The position numbers and the translations under genes are program-made. From Termitomyces sp. T153 (Eukaryota > Basidiomycota > Agaricomycetes > Agaricales > Lyophyllaceae), in the NCBI GenBank assembly GCA_018296165.2, contig JACKQL020000010.1, positions 558,001 to 622,000 on the forward strand: a DNA stretch of 64,000 nt, given 5' to 3'. Below are positions 11,307-21,480 of this stretch, one piece after another. The notes beneath the pieces are model-generated. The model was not told the DNA's origin. It saw only the letters and a program-made list of their open reading frames with translations, and searched no databases. The stretch's first letter is position 1, and each line of letters opens with the position of its first letter.

Positions 11307-12301
11307 ATGTCCTCCATCACACGTAACCTCCCCTGGTTCATCCGCGACCTCGGCGTCTCCATCGTCGGCCAGGTGAGTCCCTGTCGCTTCCTCTGCTGAG
11401 GACACTGATAGATTTTTCGCCGAAAGGAGTGTTACACGTCACTTGTCGAAAACCTAGATATCGGCGATGTCAAGTGTATCAAGTACGCCGTGTCCAAAGG
11501 ACTAGGAATAGGCATAGTCATAGGCGGCTCAATAATGAAAGTACCCCAAATCCTACTAAGTAAGCTATAACGTATCGCAAAATTACAACTAACAACTCCC
11601 AAAAAAGTCATCAACGCCCGCTCCGCACGCGGCCTCTCCCTCTCCGCCTCCATCCTCGAAACGCTCTCATACGCCATAACACTCACCTACTCCTTCCGCA
11701 ACTCCTTCCCCTTCACCACCTACGGCGAATCCCTCTTCCTCACCCTCCAAAACGCCCTCATCACCCTCCTCATCACCCTCTACTCCCCCCAAAAACCCTC
11801 CCCCTCCCCCTCCTCACCCTCCTCCTCCTCCCCCTCCTCACCCTCACCCTCGCCCTCCTCCCCCACCCCACCCTCTCCACCCTCCAACTCCTCACCCTCC
11901 CCCTCTCACTCACCTCCAAACTCCCGCAAATCCGCCAAAACGCACGCGCACGCTCAACAGGCCAGCTATCGACGTTCGCGGTGCTCAGCCAGATCGCGGG
12001 GTGTGCGGCGAGGATGTTTACGACGGCGGCCGAGGTTGGGGATTGGGTGGTTATGGCGGGGTTTGCGGTGGGGTTGGTGTTGAATTTGGGGGTGGGGGTG
12101 CAGATGTGGGTGTATTGGGGCCGGGGCCAGGGCCAGGGGCGGGAGAGGGAGGGGGAGGGGGAGAAGGGACATGGGGAGGGGGAGGGGGACGCGGCTGAGT
12201 CGTGGAAGATGAATCAACAGCAGCAGCAGCGCGTGGCGACGCCCCCGCCACGCACGTCTTCGGCGGGTGGAACGAGAAAGTGGGCTCGGAAGGTGGATTA
12301 A
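11307..12301 (+). CDS. MPDU1/Lec35-like PQ-loop protein, frame broken at a homopolymer
   Basis: Exons join(11307..11372, 11427..11559, 11608..12301). The first PQ loop reads KVPQILLIINARSARGLSLS and the second, in another frame, SKLPQIRQNARARSTGQLS, followed by a last membrane segment and a Gly/Glu/Gln-rich tail. MPDU1 proteins are ER membrane proteins needed for use of dolichol-phosphate mannose and glucose in N-glycan and GPI synthesis. The frame changes by one base around a C6-A5 run (11785-11795): upstream codons fit LFLTLQNALITLLITLYS, downstream codons fit a Leu-rich membrane helix. One missing base there would restore about 297 residues. No GT..AG intron fits the C/T-rich region, so this is either an assembly error or a real frameshift. 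Confidence 0.78.
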
Positions 12302-13929
12302 TTTCAGTTTGCTAAGTTCTTTGTGTGTTATTGAGTGTTGATTGTTGGTTTTTTTGGTTTTTTTTACGTCGTCTTTTACCGGTTTCGTTCGCGTTCGCGT
12401 TGTCGTTCTCGTATGTGTGTTTATTGTTCGTTGTTCGTTTTGTCGTTTGTCGTGGTGCGGTCATCGGTGCGGTACGGTGCGGTGCGCTGCGGTCTACCAC
12501 ACTGGCCCTATCTATCTATCTATCTATCTATTTACCATGATTGATTCATCCAATAATCGTATATTCGGTAATTAGAGACACTCGGTCTCGGATCTTGTAT
12601 GACGAATTTTTTATTAATGGCGTTCGTGAGCAGAGTAGAGCAGAGCAGAGATTGAGATTGGGATGGGTACGTGGATTTTTATGTGTATGTGTATGTGTAT
12701 GTGTATCCAAATGTGGGAGGTGGATACAAGTTGAAGGTGGATATGAGTTAAAAGGTTCAAGGGTTCAAGTGACGCCCGGGATTCGTGCGTCAATGTCCAT
12801 GTAGCTTTAAACGATTAGATGCGCATGCGCAGGTTAGTTGGGCTCGTGATTATTGCGCAGCACAGCACAGCACAAAGGCGCCGCGCGCGCGCGCGATCGA
12901 AATCCATGAGGATCTGGCCGGGAAAGGAAAATCATCATTTAGCTTATGTACATGTATGTATATCTTCCCTTCCTCACGTTTTCCGTCGTATATATACATC
13001 TCTGCTCTGCTCTACATGAGATTTGTCTCTCCTTGCAGAATTCGGATTCTCGAGATCTCGACATTACTAGTACTAGTACTAGTATTGTGAGAATTAGAAT
13101 TTGTGGTGGACACAGGAAATGTATCGGTTGAACTTGTGGAAAAATAAACAATTGCATTGATCGATCGATCAGTCAGTCAGTCAGTCAGGATACATGCGCT
13201 TCTCTTTTCCCCACCTCCTATCTCACCTCACTCGCAGGCATTGGTATGCTCACCAAGCTCTAGATCTTTTTTTCAAGTTTTACATAAGTATCAGACGAAG
13301 CAACATGCAACAAGGCAGGCACCTTCAAAGAACTGCTCAATCAGGCAGGCAGAACAGTAGCACATTGACATTGACAACCCTGCCCCCCCCTTTGGGTATT
13401 CGTGCTCGAGTATGGTCCTGGAGTTTTCATACAGCAGCCAGGGGCATGGCATGGCATAGTACAACAGGTACCTATATATCACGGAGGAGTCACACGGTCT
13501 TTCTTGGGACGCATCATGCGATATGGACAGCGTATTCCAACATCTGTCTATATCTATATCTATGACTATGACTATGGCTTCTTCTCACCATCACCATCCA
13601 TCGCATCGATGTTCTTCATCTTCCATCACTTCGCGTGTGTATCGTGCAGCAAGGCCGCGCTTTCTCTCGTCAAAAATGTCGAGACAGGCATTGATTTCTT
13701 CAGCTCCTGACTCATGACTCCCTGACTCCTGACTCCCTGATCTGTGGATAGACAATGAACAGAAATCAGGCTCCAATGGTATGTGAGTCCCCTGCATATC
13801 TGTGCAGGAAAAGGAAAAGTCGTTTGTTTCGGGATGGTATGTGTATCTATATCCATATCTATATCTATATCTATATCTATATCTTCAAGCAAAGCTGTTC
13901 TCAGGAATGTTTCGTGGTTTGTAGTTTGT
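12302..13929. other. Intergenic DNA rich in simple repeats
   Basis: No gene seen. Repeats include CTAT units at 12508-12531, TGTA/TGTG units near 12679-12705, a CG run at 12881-12894, ACTAG units near 13064-13084, GATC/AGTC units at 13159-13188 and CTATAT units at 13844-13883. Confidence 0.6.
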
Positions 13930-15090
13930 GGTTTGAAGGATCACCAAAGTGCTAAGGACACTCCTTCTCACGTTCAATAGTTACCTGAGTGTCAAGGTGT
14001 GGAAAAACTCAATAGTTACCTGAGTGTCAAGGTGTGGAAAACCTGAGTTTTTCCATTTGAAGCTGCTTCTCAGGAATGTTTTTTTTTTTTTATGGCCACT
14101 TATCATGGGAATGAGCCTTCGGACGACCCTCCGCAAGTTCCGGAGCTGGAAAGTGGTTTAAAGGATCACCAAGGTGCTGTGAGACTCCTTCTCACGTTCA
14201 ATAGTTACCTGAGTGTCAAGGTGTGGAAAACCTGACTTTTTCCATCTGAATATATGGGATACTGCTCAGAAGATGGCAGCTTTCTGGTTGATTGACCGTT
14301 GACCCGTGATAGGAACCCGCTAAGGATGACCGTGATGTCAACTGATCAAGCACACAGCAAAAGTACGTAGATGCAATTGAGACCCCACGCGTTCCCACTG
14401 GCAGAAAGTGCTTGAAATATGTCCTGTAGAGGCTGGTGAAACATACAAGAAAGGAATGGCAAAAACCCAATGAATTTCTCCTAGCTCTCAGTTGTCACCT
14501 GGTCAGTTTTACAATGCAGTGAGCCAGCTTTCGTCACAGCTCAGAGTGATAAGTGAGAACAATCATGGGGGTACTTTGATCGTTAAAACTACATGATATT
14601 AGTTGTTTCTATAACTACTACCTTCCTAGAAAATCTCTTCCCAAGTTCCGGAGCTGGAAAGTGGATGAAGGATCATGCATATGACTTCCCTCAGGAAATT
14701 ACTCAACGTGAGAAGGGGTGTCTTGGAACTTTGCTGAGTGTTAGGTGTGGAAAACCTGATTTTTCCATCAAAAGATATGAAATACTATGAGTGTGATAGG
14801 GACCAGCTAAAAGGTGACGTGATCAAGCACACTGCAAAAGTACATATATACAATTGAGACCCCACGCGTTCCCACTGGCAGGAAGTGCTCGAAATATGTT
14901 CTGTAGAGGCTGTAAAAACATCCAAGAAAGGATACGTCAACTGTAAGTGACGAAAACCCAACGAATTTCTCGTAGCCCTCAGTCGTCAGTTTTACGGTGC
15001 GTTGCACCAACGTGTGCCAGTGCAGTGAGCCAGCTTTCGTCAAAGCTAAGATCAGAGCGAGATCTGAGAACGATCATGGGGGTAGACCGG
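13930..15090. repeat. Degenerate tandem duplication, period about 508 bp
   Basis: Two units start with CAAGTTCCGGAGCTGGAAAG at 14134 and 14642 and share, in the same order, a segment with AACCTGA..TTTTTCCAT, a block around GAGACCCCACGCGTTCCCAC, and AGTGAGCCAGCTTTCGTCA before ATCATGGGGGTA. A shorter third copy of the first part lies at 13935-14060, with an internal duplication of about 34 bp (13972-14041). Unit order and spacing are kept despite many differences. No coding capacity was recognised. Confidence 0.75.
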
Positions 15091-16277
15091 TCCGCTGCTG
15101 GCGGTCAATGGACAACTGGGAACAAGCCTCCGATCTCACGAGAAAAAACTTGGGAGATAAAGTTAAGATAAAGGATCGAGATCAAGCACATTGTTTTTTT
15201 CAAAGCATCGAGATTTGTATGTACCGGGGAAAAACAAGCCGGCGGTGTGAGTGGTTGTTGATATCTATCGAAGTAACCGGGCCGGGTAACTTCTGATGAA
15301 GAGCTCCACAGATCGTGAACATGCGGCACATGTAGGCCGACTCTGTCGGGAACAAATGATATACGACCAGATCCAATCAGGACAAGAAGGTTTTGTACCA
15401 AGTCCCCCAATTCACTTCCATCGGAGTTCCTGCCGAACTCCACCAGATATAAAAGGAAAAAAAATACCAAGTCGCGAAATCGTAGTATTTGGGAGGACAG
15501 CTTTCCCAGGTCAAAGAAAGTTCTGAGACGGTATGTGGAAGCAGAGCTTCTCAAGGTTCCGCTCCATCGATACTCACCGGGAGAAGCAAGATTCAGGAAG
15601 CACCATCTCTAGAATTCCGAGTTCTACGTATCTCTGGATAGATTGGACGCACTTCCACTGAGATTGGCCTCTCTAATCAGATCATAGTCATGTCCGTAGA
15701 AGCAGGCAGCTTGAATATATGCATGTATCAGGTCTCCGACCTTGGGCAACCGAAGGTGAGGGACGGAGTGTTTCTCGGGACCCAAGTATTCTGTGTGTGC
15801 AGATGTAGCATGACAAGCCTGCTGTCCAGGATTCGTGTCGGATTTGCATTAACGGAACAAGGACGCAGACCCGCCTCCGATATCGATAATATCTCGTAAG
15901 CCGAAGACTGTAGACCTCTTGGGCCACCGGTATGATTTAGCCAAGGTTCAGCGCATTATAGGGCCGTTCTACCAGTAGTAGCACGAAGAATTTGTATAGC
16001 ACGAAACTGTGAAAGGCCAATAAAAATATCATCACCAAGGAAGAGTTATGTAAAGAAAGGTATCAAATATTATTATCAAATCATAATAGAAGTTCAGTTT
16101 TGCTTATGGTATTTCCACCGAAGCTCCACCGCGTTTCTTCGATTAGCATGATTAGTATTCTTGTTCACTTAAAGGCTACAAGCATCGTTGTATAAAAGGA
16201 CGTGTGGGGAGTTGATCGTCAGGAAGCCTCCAAGTCTCTCAATATCCCAAGCTCTACCGATCGTTTAAAGATTACGG
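15091..16277. other. Unassigned DNA before the secreted-protein gene
   Basis: The longest frame (15105-15554, minus) lacks any motif I can place and overlaps the end of the tandem duplication. The promoter of the next gene lies at the right end, with a TATAAAA stretch at about 16191, roughly 85 bp before the start codon. Confidence 0.35.
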
Positions 16278-16834
16278 ATGAAGTCCAATCTCACTTTCAT
16301 CGTCGCCGTGGTCGGTGTGCTCATTTCTGCCGCCAAAGCTCAGCGAGCTTCCATAGGGTACCCACCAGATGGTATGTCTGTCACCACGGGATCAGAACTT
16401 ACTGTCGAGATAGACCGCGAGGTAAGTTCTCAGCAAGTTTTGAGCCTATCCAATCAAATATTTTTCTCTTCACCTCTTGCCAGGACACTTTGACAGGCTC
16501 AATTGAAGTTGCTGTAGTTATTGGTGTGGTACCGTGCCCTACATCTGGATGTCTTTCCGCGGACTACGGTTTGGGCACGGTCCTCTATAATGGAGGATAT
16601 GATCCAGAATTCCATCCTGATGCGCCCTTCGATAAACCCCCTCATCAGAATTTTACTGTCACTATTCCTCCAGCTATTTCGAAAGGAAAGGCTCAGCTGG
16701 GAGTGTTCCATGCATCGTTGATAGGGGTGAGCTCCATAATCTAGAAAGAACGCTCAGAGTCCAAACGTGGTCATATTCAGGCTGGTTCAGCACCTTTTAG
16801 TGAAACTCTCAATGTCACTTTGGACATTGTTTGA
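16278..16834 (+). CDS. Small secreted protein, unknown function
   Basis: Exons join(16278..16421, 16484..16726, 16781..16834) encode 146 residues with two clean GT-AG introns. The first 21 residues form a signal peptide (MKSNLTF, a hydrophobic core, then AAKA with cleavage before QR). The mature part has IGYPPDGMSVTTGSELTVEI, DTLTGSIEVAVVIGVVPCPT, a VLYNGGYDPEF turn and NFTVTIPP, then KGKAQLGVFHASLIGAGSAP. It looks like the multi-copy, beta-rich secreted protein family of agaricomycetes with a single Cys pair and N-glycosylation sites. Likely extracellular; no enzymatic motif. The start was chosen because it places the signal peptide directly at the N-terminus. Confidence 0.82.
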
Positions 16835-17229
16835 AAATTGCAATTGTAGGCAAATTGTAGGTGATATTATGATCACATAATTCATGCATTCCATGGTAAC
16901 CATCAGCAAAATCAGGTTTAGATGGTGATCGGACAAGTAGGAAAGCTGAAAGGGATAGAGATGCTTCAGTATAGTCTACAATGTGTCAGACAAGTGCAGA
17001 TACAAAATTGATCATTATGTGCAATCTGGAGAAAATGTTGAAACTTGTCTCAATCATTTGTTGCTATCAAAGACAGGCTATTTTCATTATATATTGTATT
17101 CCTAATACTAAGAGAGGTATTCCCAATGGGATGCTAGATGATAATGTCAGAGATGAATGAAAGAGATGAGATCAATGATGACACATAACCAATAGAATTA
17201 TAACACAATTCAACCAAAGGAATGCAACA
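16835..17229. other. AT-rich spacer, probably decayed retroelement
   Basis: It leads into copia-type polymerase sequence without a visible boundary and may be its decayed upstream part. No readable domain. Confidence 0.3.
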
Positions 17230-17913
17230 CCACTGCCCTTCCTATGGAACCTGACCTAGAACTATGATGCATAGACCACTCAACTCTCTTACTTGATGAA
17301 CAGGCTGTCCTTCAGTATACTTCATACTGATTGCTTGTTGGATGCCTCCTATATGTCATAATATCCACCTGTCCTGATATTGCTTACACCATCCAACAAC
17401 TCACTGGGTATATGGACAGCTATTTGATGGTCCACTGGAATGCAGAAACATGACTAGTACAATCCCTCAAGGGAACCCAAGATTTAAAATTGACCCTTGG
17501 CAGCAAGGATGACTGAATTGACCTCATTGGCTTCACTGATTCTAGCTGGGCTAACTGCCTGGACACGAGATGCATTATCAGCAGATATGCTCGGAGCCTT
17601 GGCTCTGGAGTAGTCAGACCATAGCAGCATCATTGTGCAAGGCTGAATATATGACCACTTTTGAGAGCACCCAGGAATGCATGTGGTTACAGTCCCTGCT
17701 CAGAGGTATTGACCACCACAATTCAATGTCAAAACACATGTCAATACTCTGCAACAACAATGCCACCATTAATCTCTCCAAGGATCCAATGCTACATGCA
17801 CATGTTGAGCATGTAGATATCAAATATCACTCCTTTTGAGAACATGGTTCAGTCCAACAACATTTGTATAAAATACATCAACACTAAGTACAACTGTAAC
17901 ATTTCTGCACACT
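17230..17913 (+). pseudogene. Ty1/copia RT-RNase H fragment
   Basis: Plus-strand frames read TPLPMEPDLE, then CPDIAYTIQQLTGYMDSYL (RPDIAYA in intact elements), SLKGTQDLKLTLGS, FTDSSWANCLDTR and LGSGVV. After a frameshift, 17645 onward reads KAEYMTTFESTQECMW, IDHHNSM, NNNATINLSKDPMLHAHVEH and YINTK. This is the RT end and RNase H of a Ty1/copia polyprotein, with stops and R-to-C or R-to-stop changes. The fragment stops exactly where the gypsy LTR begins, so it was the insertion target or was joined to it later. Confidence 0.75.
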
Positions 17914-18972
17914 TGTCACAACCCACTCCCTGGACCCCTGACATTGTTCCCAGCCCGCTCACTTCCCCGGAGTCCCTCCCCCAATGCCTCGTCAAAACCC
18001 CCAACCATCGAGCACCCTCTGCGGCCACCCTGGGTAACTCTGACACTTCTCCAGCAAACCCTGATGGCCCCCTGGGTAACTCTGACACCTTCTCCGCAGC
18101 TGTCAATGCTTTCCTTGACTCTCCTGAGCCCCTGGAACCCTCCCCCACTGTTCCTGACCCCATCATACGTCTCTGGCTCACCACCCTGACTCACCTGACC
18201 TACTCTGAAGCATCATGATGACCCTGGAGCAACCTGCACCCCCAACTGATCCCATCAGAATATTGCCACAGCCCACCCCTCAATTGCAACTGACACCTGT
18301 CAACTCTGCACAGCTCCATTGAGCCCTGCCACCACACCCACTGCCCCCTGGAGCTCTCCAGTAGTCAGTATATAATCTGTAGAGTAGCACCTTGTACTCT
18401 AGTCTTGATATTACATTAACTGGTTACTTGTGTCTTGTGTCTCCTTCTGTCTCTAGTTCTATTTTTAGTCTCAAATCTATCTCATTTCTCAATCTCATCT
18501 TGTCTCACCTCCATCTCATCTCAATTGTCTCTATTTCCTTTGTTTCTCTAAGTTCTTTTCACCTCTGACATCAGTACAAACTCCATGCATGCACTACAAC
18601 CCCCAAACATTCCTATGACCACTCCAGACCTTGTCCTTTGCTCGGCCCCAGAACCCATCAGGTCTTGATTGATCCCCCATCAAACTCTGGCTCCACTCCC
18701 ATCATCCACTTGCCCCTGCTTGCCCCACAGTCTATTTGCATGCCTACAGACTTGTTCCTCATGCCTGCCCAAGCTTAACATTTAACATACTTGGTCTTAG
18801 ACTTCCCCAGACCACTCCAGACTTACTCAGACTGCTTCCCTTGGCTCCCCTTTGCAAGTCCCTCTAGTCCACGCCAATCCTGGAATGCTAGGTTATAAGT
18901 GCAGGACATCACATCCGCCTAGTAAGGACTCACCCAGTGTAGCTGAGCCCCCATAGTCAGCAGAACCTGACA
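17914..18972 (+). repeat. 5' LTR of old gypsy copy
   Basis: TGTCACAACC...CCTGACA. Aligns along its length with 27442-28502 and, inverted, with 1718-2843, 39620-40632, 48584-49714 and 53552-54684. Many positions that are CG in the young copies are TG or CA here. Confidence 0.92.
18369..18413 (+). promoter_or_regulatory. LTR promoter: TATA box and predicted transcript start
   Basis: TATATAA at 18369-18375 lies 32 bp before AGTCTTGATATTA (18401-18413). The second motif is the exact reverse complement of the bases beside the LTR (18973-18985), which points to it as the 5' end of the RNA and start of R. The same arrangement and spacing occur in the other LTRs. Confidence 0.7.
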
Positions 18973-18985
18973 TAATATCAAGACT
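18973..18985 (+). other. Self-complementary primer binding site
   Basis: TAATATCAAGACT directly follows the 5' LTR. It pairs over all 13 bases with the predicted RNA 5' end in the LTR. A TGG start, expected for tRNA priming, is absent. This matches the self-priming mode established for Tf1 of fission yeast, here inferred from sequence only. Confidence 0.7.
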
Positions 18986-19004
18986 CTTCCTTACCCTGTT
19001 CTCA

Positions 19005-21480
19005 ATGTCTGCGTATAATCCCACATACAACCCAGCCAGCTACCTAACCAACATCTATGGTTGGCCAGTCCCTGAGAACCAATATGCCCTGTTCTACCCA
19101 GGCCCCCCTGCAGATCAGTACGTTCCCTACTATTGGACCCCCAACTCCAACTAGGCACTCTATGCCCCCTCCATCAGCCAGGGAATACCTCTGGGCTGGC
19201 ACCGCCTTCCAGCATTCCCTGCCAATGGCAGCTACTCCCACATGTACCTTGGAGGATACTCTGCAGTGCCCCCCAACCCTGCCTACCTTCCTCCCACCCA
19301 CTACTATGCATACCCAGCCCCCGCTGCAGCCCCAGCCCCTCCAGAGCACCCAGATAATTATTCCCCACCTTGATTGCCATTGTCTGTTCAAGCCCTTTCT
19401 TCCTCCAGACAGCAAAGAGTCAAAGCCTATATTCAACAGTGTGATGAAGTCCTCCACTTCCTCTGCCTCTCCCCTGTGGAGTTCACAAGGCGTGCTCACA
19501 CTCTCCTTGTCAACCTAGGCTACCCCAACACTTCCATCACTCCAGAAGTTTAGGTGGATCAGCTTCTCAATTTCCACAAATGCTACCTGCAGGGGAACCT
19601 CCCCAAAACTATGCAAGGCACCCTAGGAATTGATGCTAATTTACAAAACAAGCTCTGCACATTGGTTGAGGAAATCCACACCAGTCTAAACCCCCACCCA
19701 TTCAAAGACCCTCTAGACCCCTCCTGCTCCTTTCATGTGCAATGCAAGGAACCTGTTGGGACACAAATCAAAGCCCTGCCTCCCATTCCCTGCCAGCAGG
19801 AAGAACTTAACGCAGCCTCCAGCATCTTAAGAAACCTCAATCCTATAGGGGGATTGTTTGACCAACCTGCTGCCCACACCCTAGCCCTCTCTGCTTGTCC
19901 CTGAGCTAACTCTGTCCCTAGCACCTTTTGTACATGGGATCAGCCTGCCACCCCCAAATCCTGTGCACAACAGCCACCTCCACACATCGACGACAACAAC
20001 TGGACTCTCTCCTATATTGACAAGTCTGGTAACCCCACCAACAAGCCTGCTTCATGCAACAGCCCTCCACAAGATAGACCTCCCCACTTTGATCTCCATG
20101 CCCCCCATGTCAACGTCCCTCCACCCTGCCAGAACATCCCCATCCCTCCAAGACAGCCCACAGGCCCCAGGGCACCCTGGCCCCCTTTCTCCAGCAACTC
20201 CCCTTGTCCTCCACCTGTTCCAATGCCCAACCCTCCCACTGATGCTATTTATTTTGTGCCCCCCAATTCTGGAGGACCCCCTCCCCCTTGATGGGCCCTG
20301 GGACCTCCTCTAGGCAACATGGGTCAACCTCCCCGCAGCAGGCCTCCTAACAGCAGACCACCTGGAGAATGAGGCCCAGCCATGGACAACTTACCCCCCC
20401 AGTGTGGAAATGGAAACAATTACTACTACTACTACAACACTGGACCCCTGCCTCAAACTCAAAACACACAGGACAATACCCACAATGCACTGGCTTGGGA
20501 AGGAAAACTTGACATTCAAAAGCCCAAACCTTTCACTGGCCATGACCCCTGGAAGTGGCACACCTTTCTAATGCAGTGTCTAACCATGTTCCAAGCTAAG
20601 CCCATTACCTTCCAGCTTGAGAGCTCATGAGTGGCCTTTGCTGCATCATATTTGCAGGGTATCACCTTTGACCATTACATGGTGCTACTCTGGTTTGATC
20701 CCAACAACTCCATACTCTCCAATTGGCTTGCTTTCACCCAGGAATTCTCTAGTAAGCTTGGTGTCTTTGATACCATAGTGGAAGCAGAGGAGAATCTCTT
20801 TAACCTCTGAATGTGCAACCACAAATGCTTCACAACCTTCATCATACGATTTGAATGGAAAGCCTATGAAACCAGGTGGAATTACAACACTCTCTGAATT
20901 GCCCTCCATTGTGCTCTGCCTCAGCAGATCAAGGACATCCTTTGTCTTGTGCCCAAGCAAACCACATACAACAGATACAAGGCACTTGTCACCCAGGTCA
21001 ACCAACATTACTGGGAAGACCAGAGCAAGAATACGGCACTACGGACCTCATGGAACACCTCCAGCAACACCAACTGGCAGGCCAGGGCAACCAACAGCAA
21101 TTGACCCTCAATCCCCGTTGACCCCACCAACCCCACACCCCATTTCCCTCCAGGCCAAGGACCTCCCAGCACTAATTGACCTCCAGGACAATGCCCACCT
21201 GCCCAACTCAATGCTGCTGACCTCCATGAGGCCCCAGAACTCCTGGATGCCAACTCTGATGACCTCAATAACACTCCAGATTCTGCCAATGACTAAGAAG
21301 CTCTATGCATAAACCAGATTTGGAATAGGCCCTGGACCAACGTACCAGAGGAGACTCAGGATAAACAACAGAAGGAGGGCACATGCATCCTATGTGGTGA
21401 GCAGGGACACTTTATCAGTAGTTGCTCTAAACAACAGGTGATGGGATGCACCATGTGAACAATTGACAGAGAAGACTATG
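19005..21480 (+). pseudogene. gag of old gypsy copy, decayed
   Basis: Starts MSAYNPTYNP, followed by a Pro/Tyr-rich region, a capsid-like part (KPKPFTGHDPWKWHTFLMQC, then LESS with a stop after it) and a zinc knuckle C-x2-C-x4-H-x4-C (CILCGEQGHFISSC, near 21384-21428). Gag would coat the RNA in virus-like particles. Several TGA and TAG codons interrupt it, many at former CGA or CAG sites, so no full protein can be made. The young copy begins with a related N-terminus (MPALSPHTQSNN). Confidence 0.8.

Noticed and set aside
17890..17913. End of repeat R1 left of the gypsy LTR (TGTAACATTTC resembles 37634-37644)
   Set aside because: The stretch also reads in frame as the end of copia RNase H (INTK..), which is the better supported explanation; the 11-base match may be chance.
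18973..18990. tRNA primer binding site
   Set aside because: No TGG start or match to a tRNA 3' end was seen; complementarity to the LTR explains the site better.
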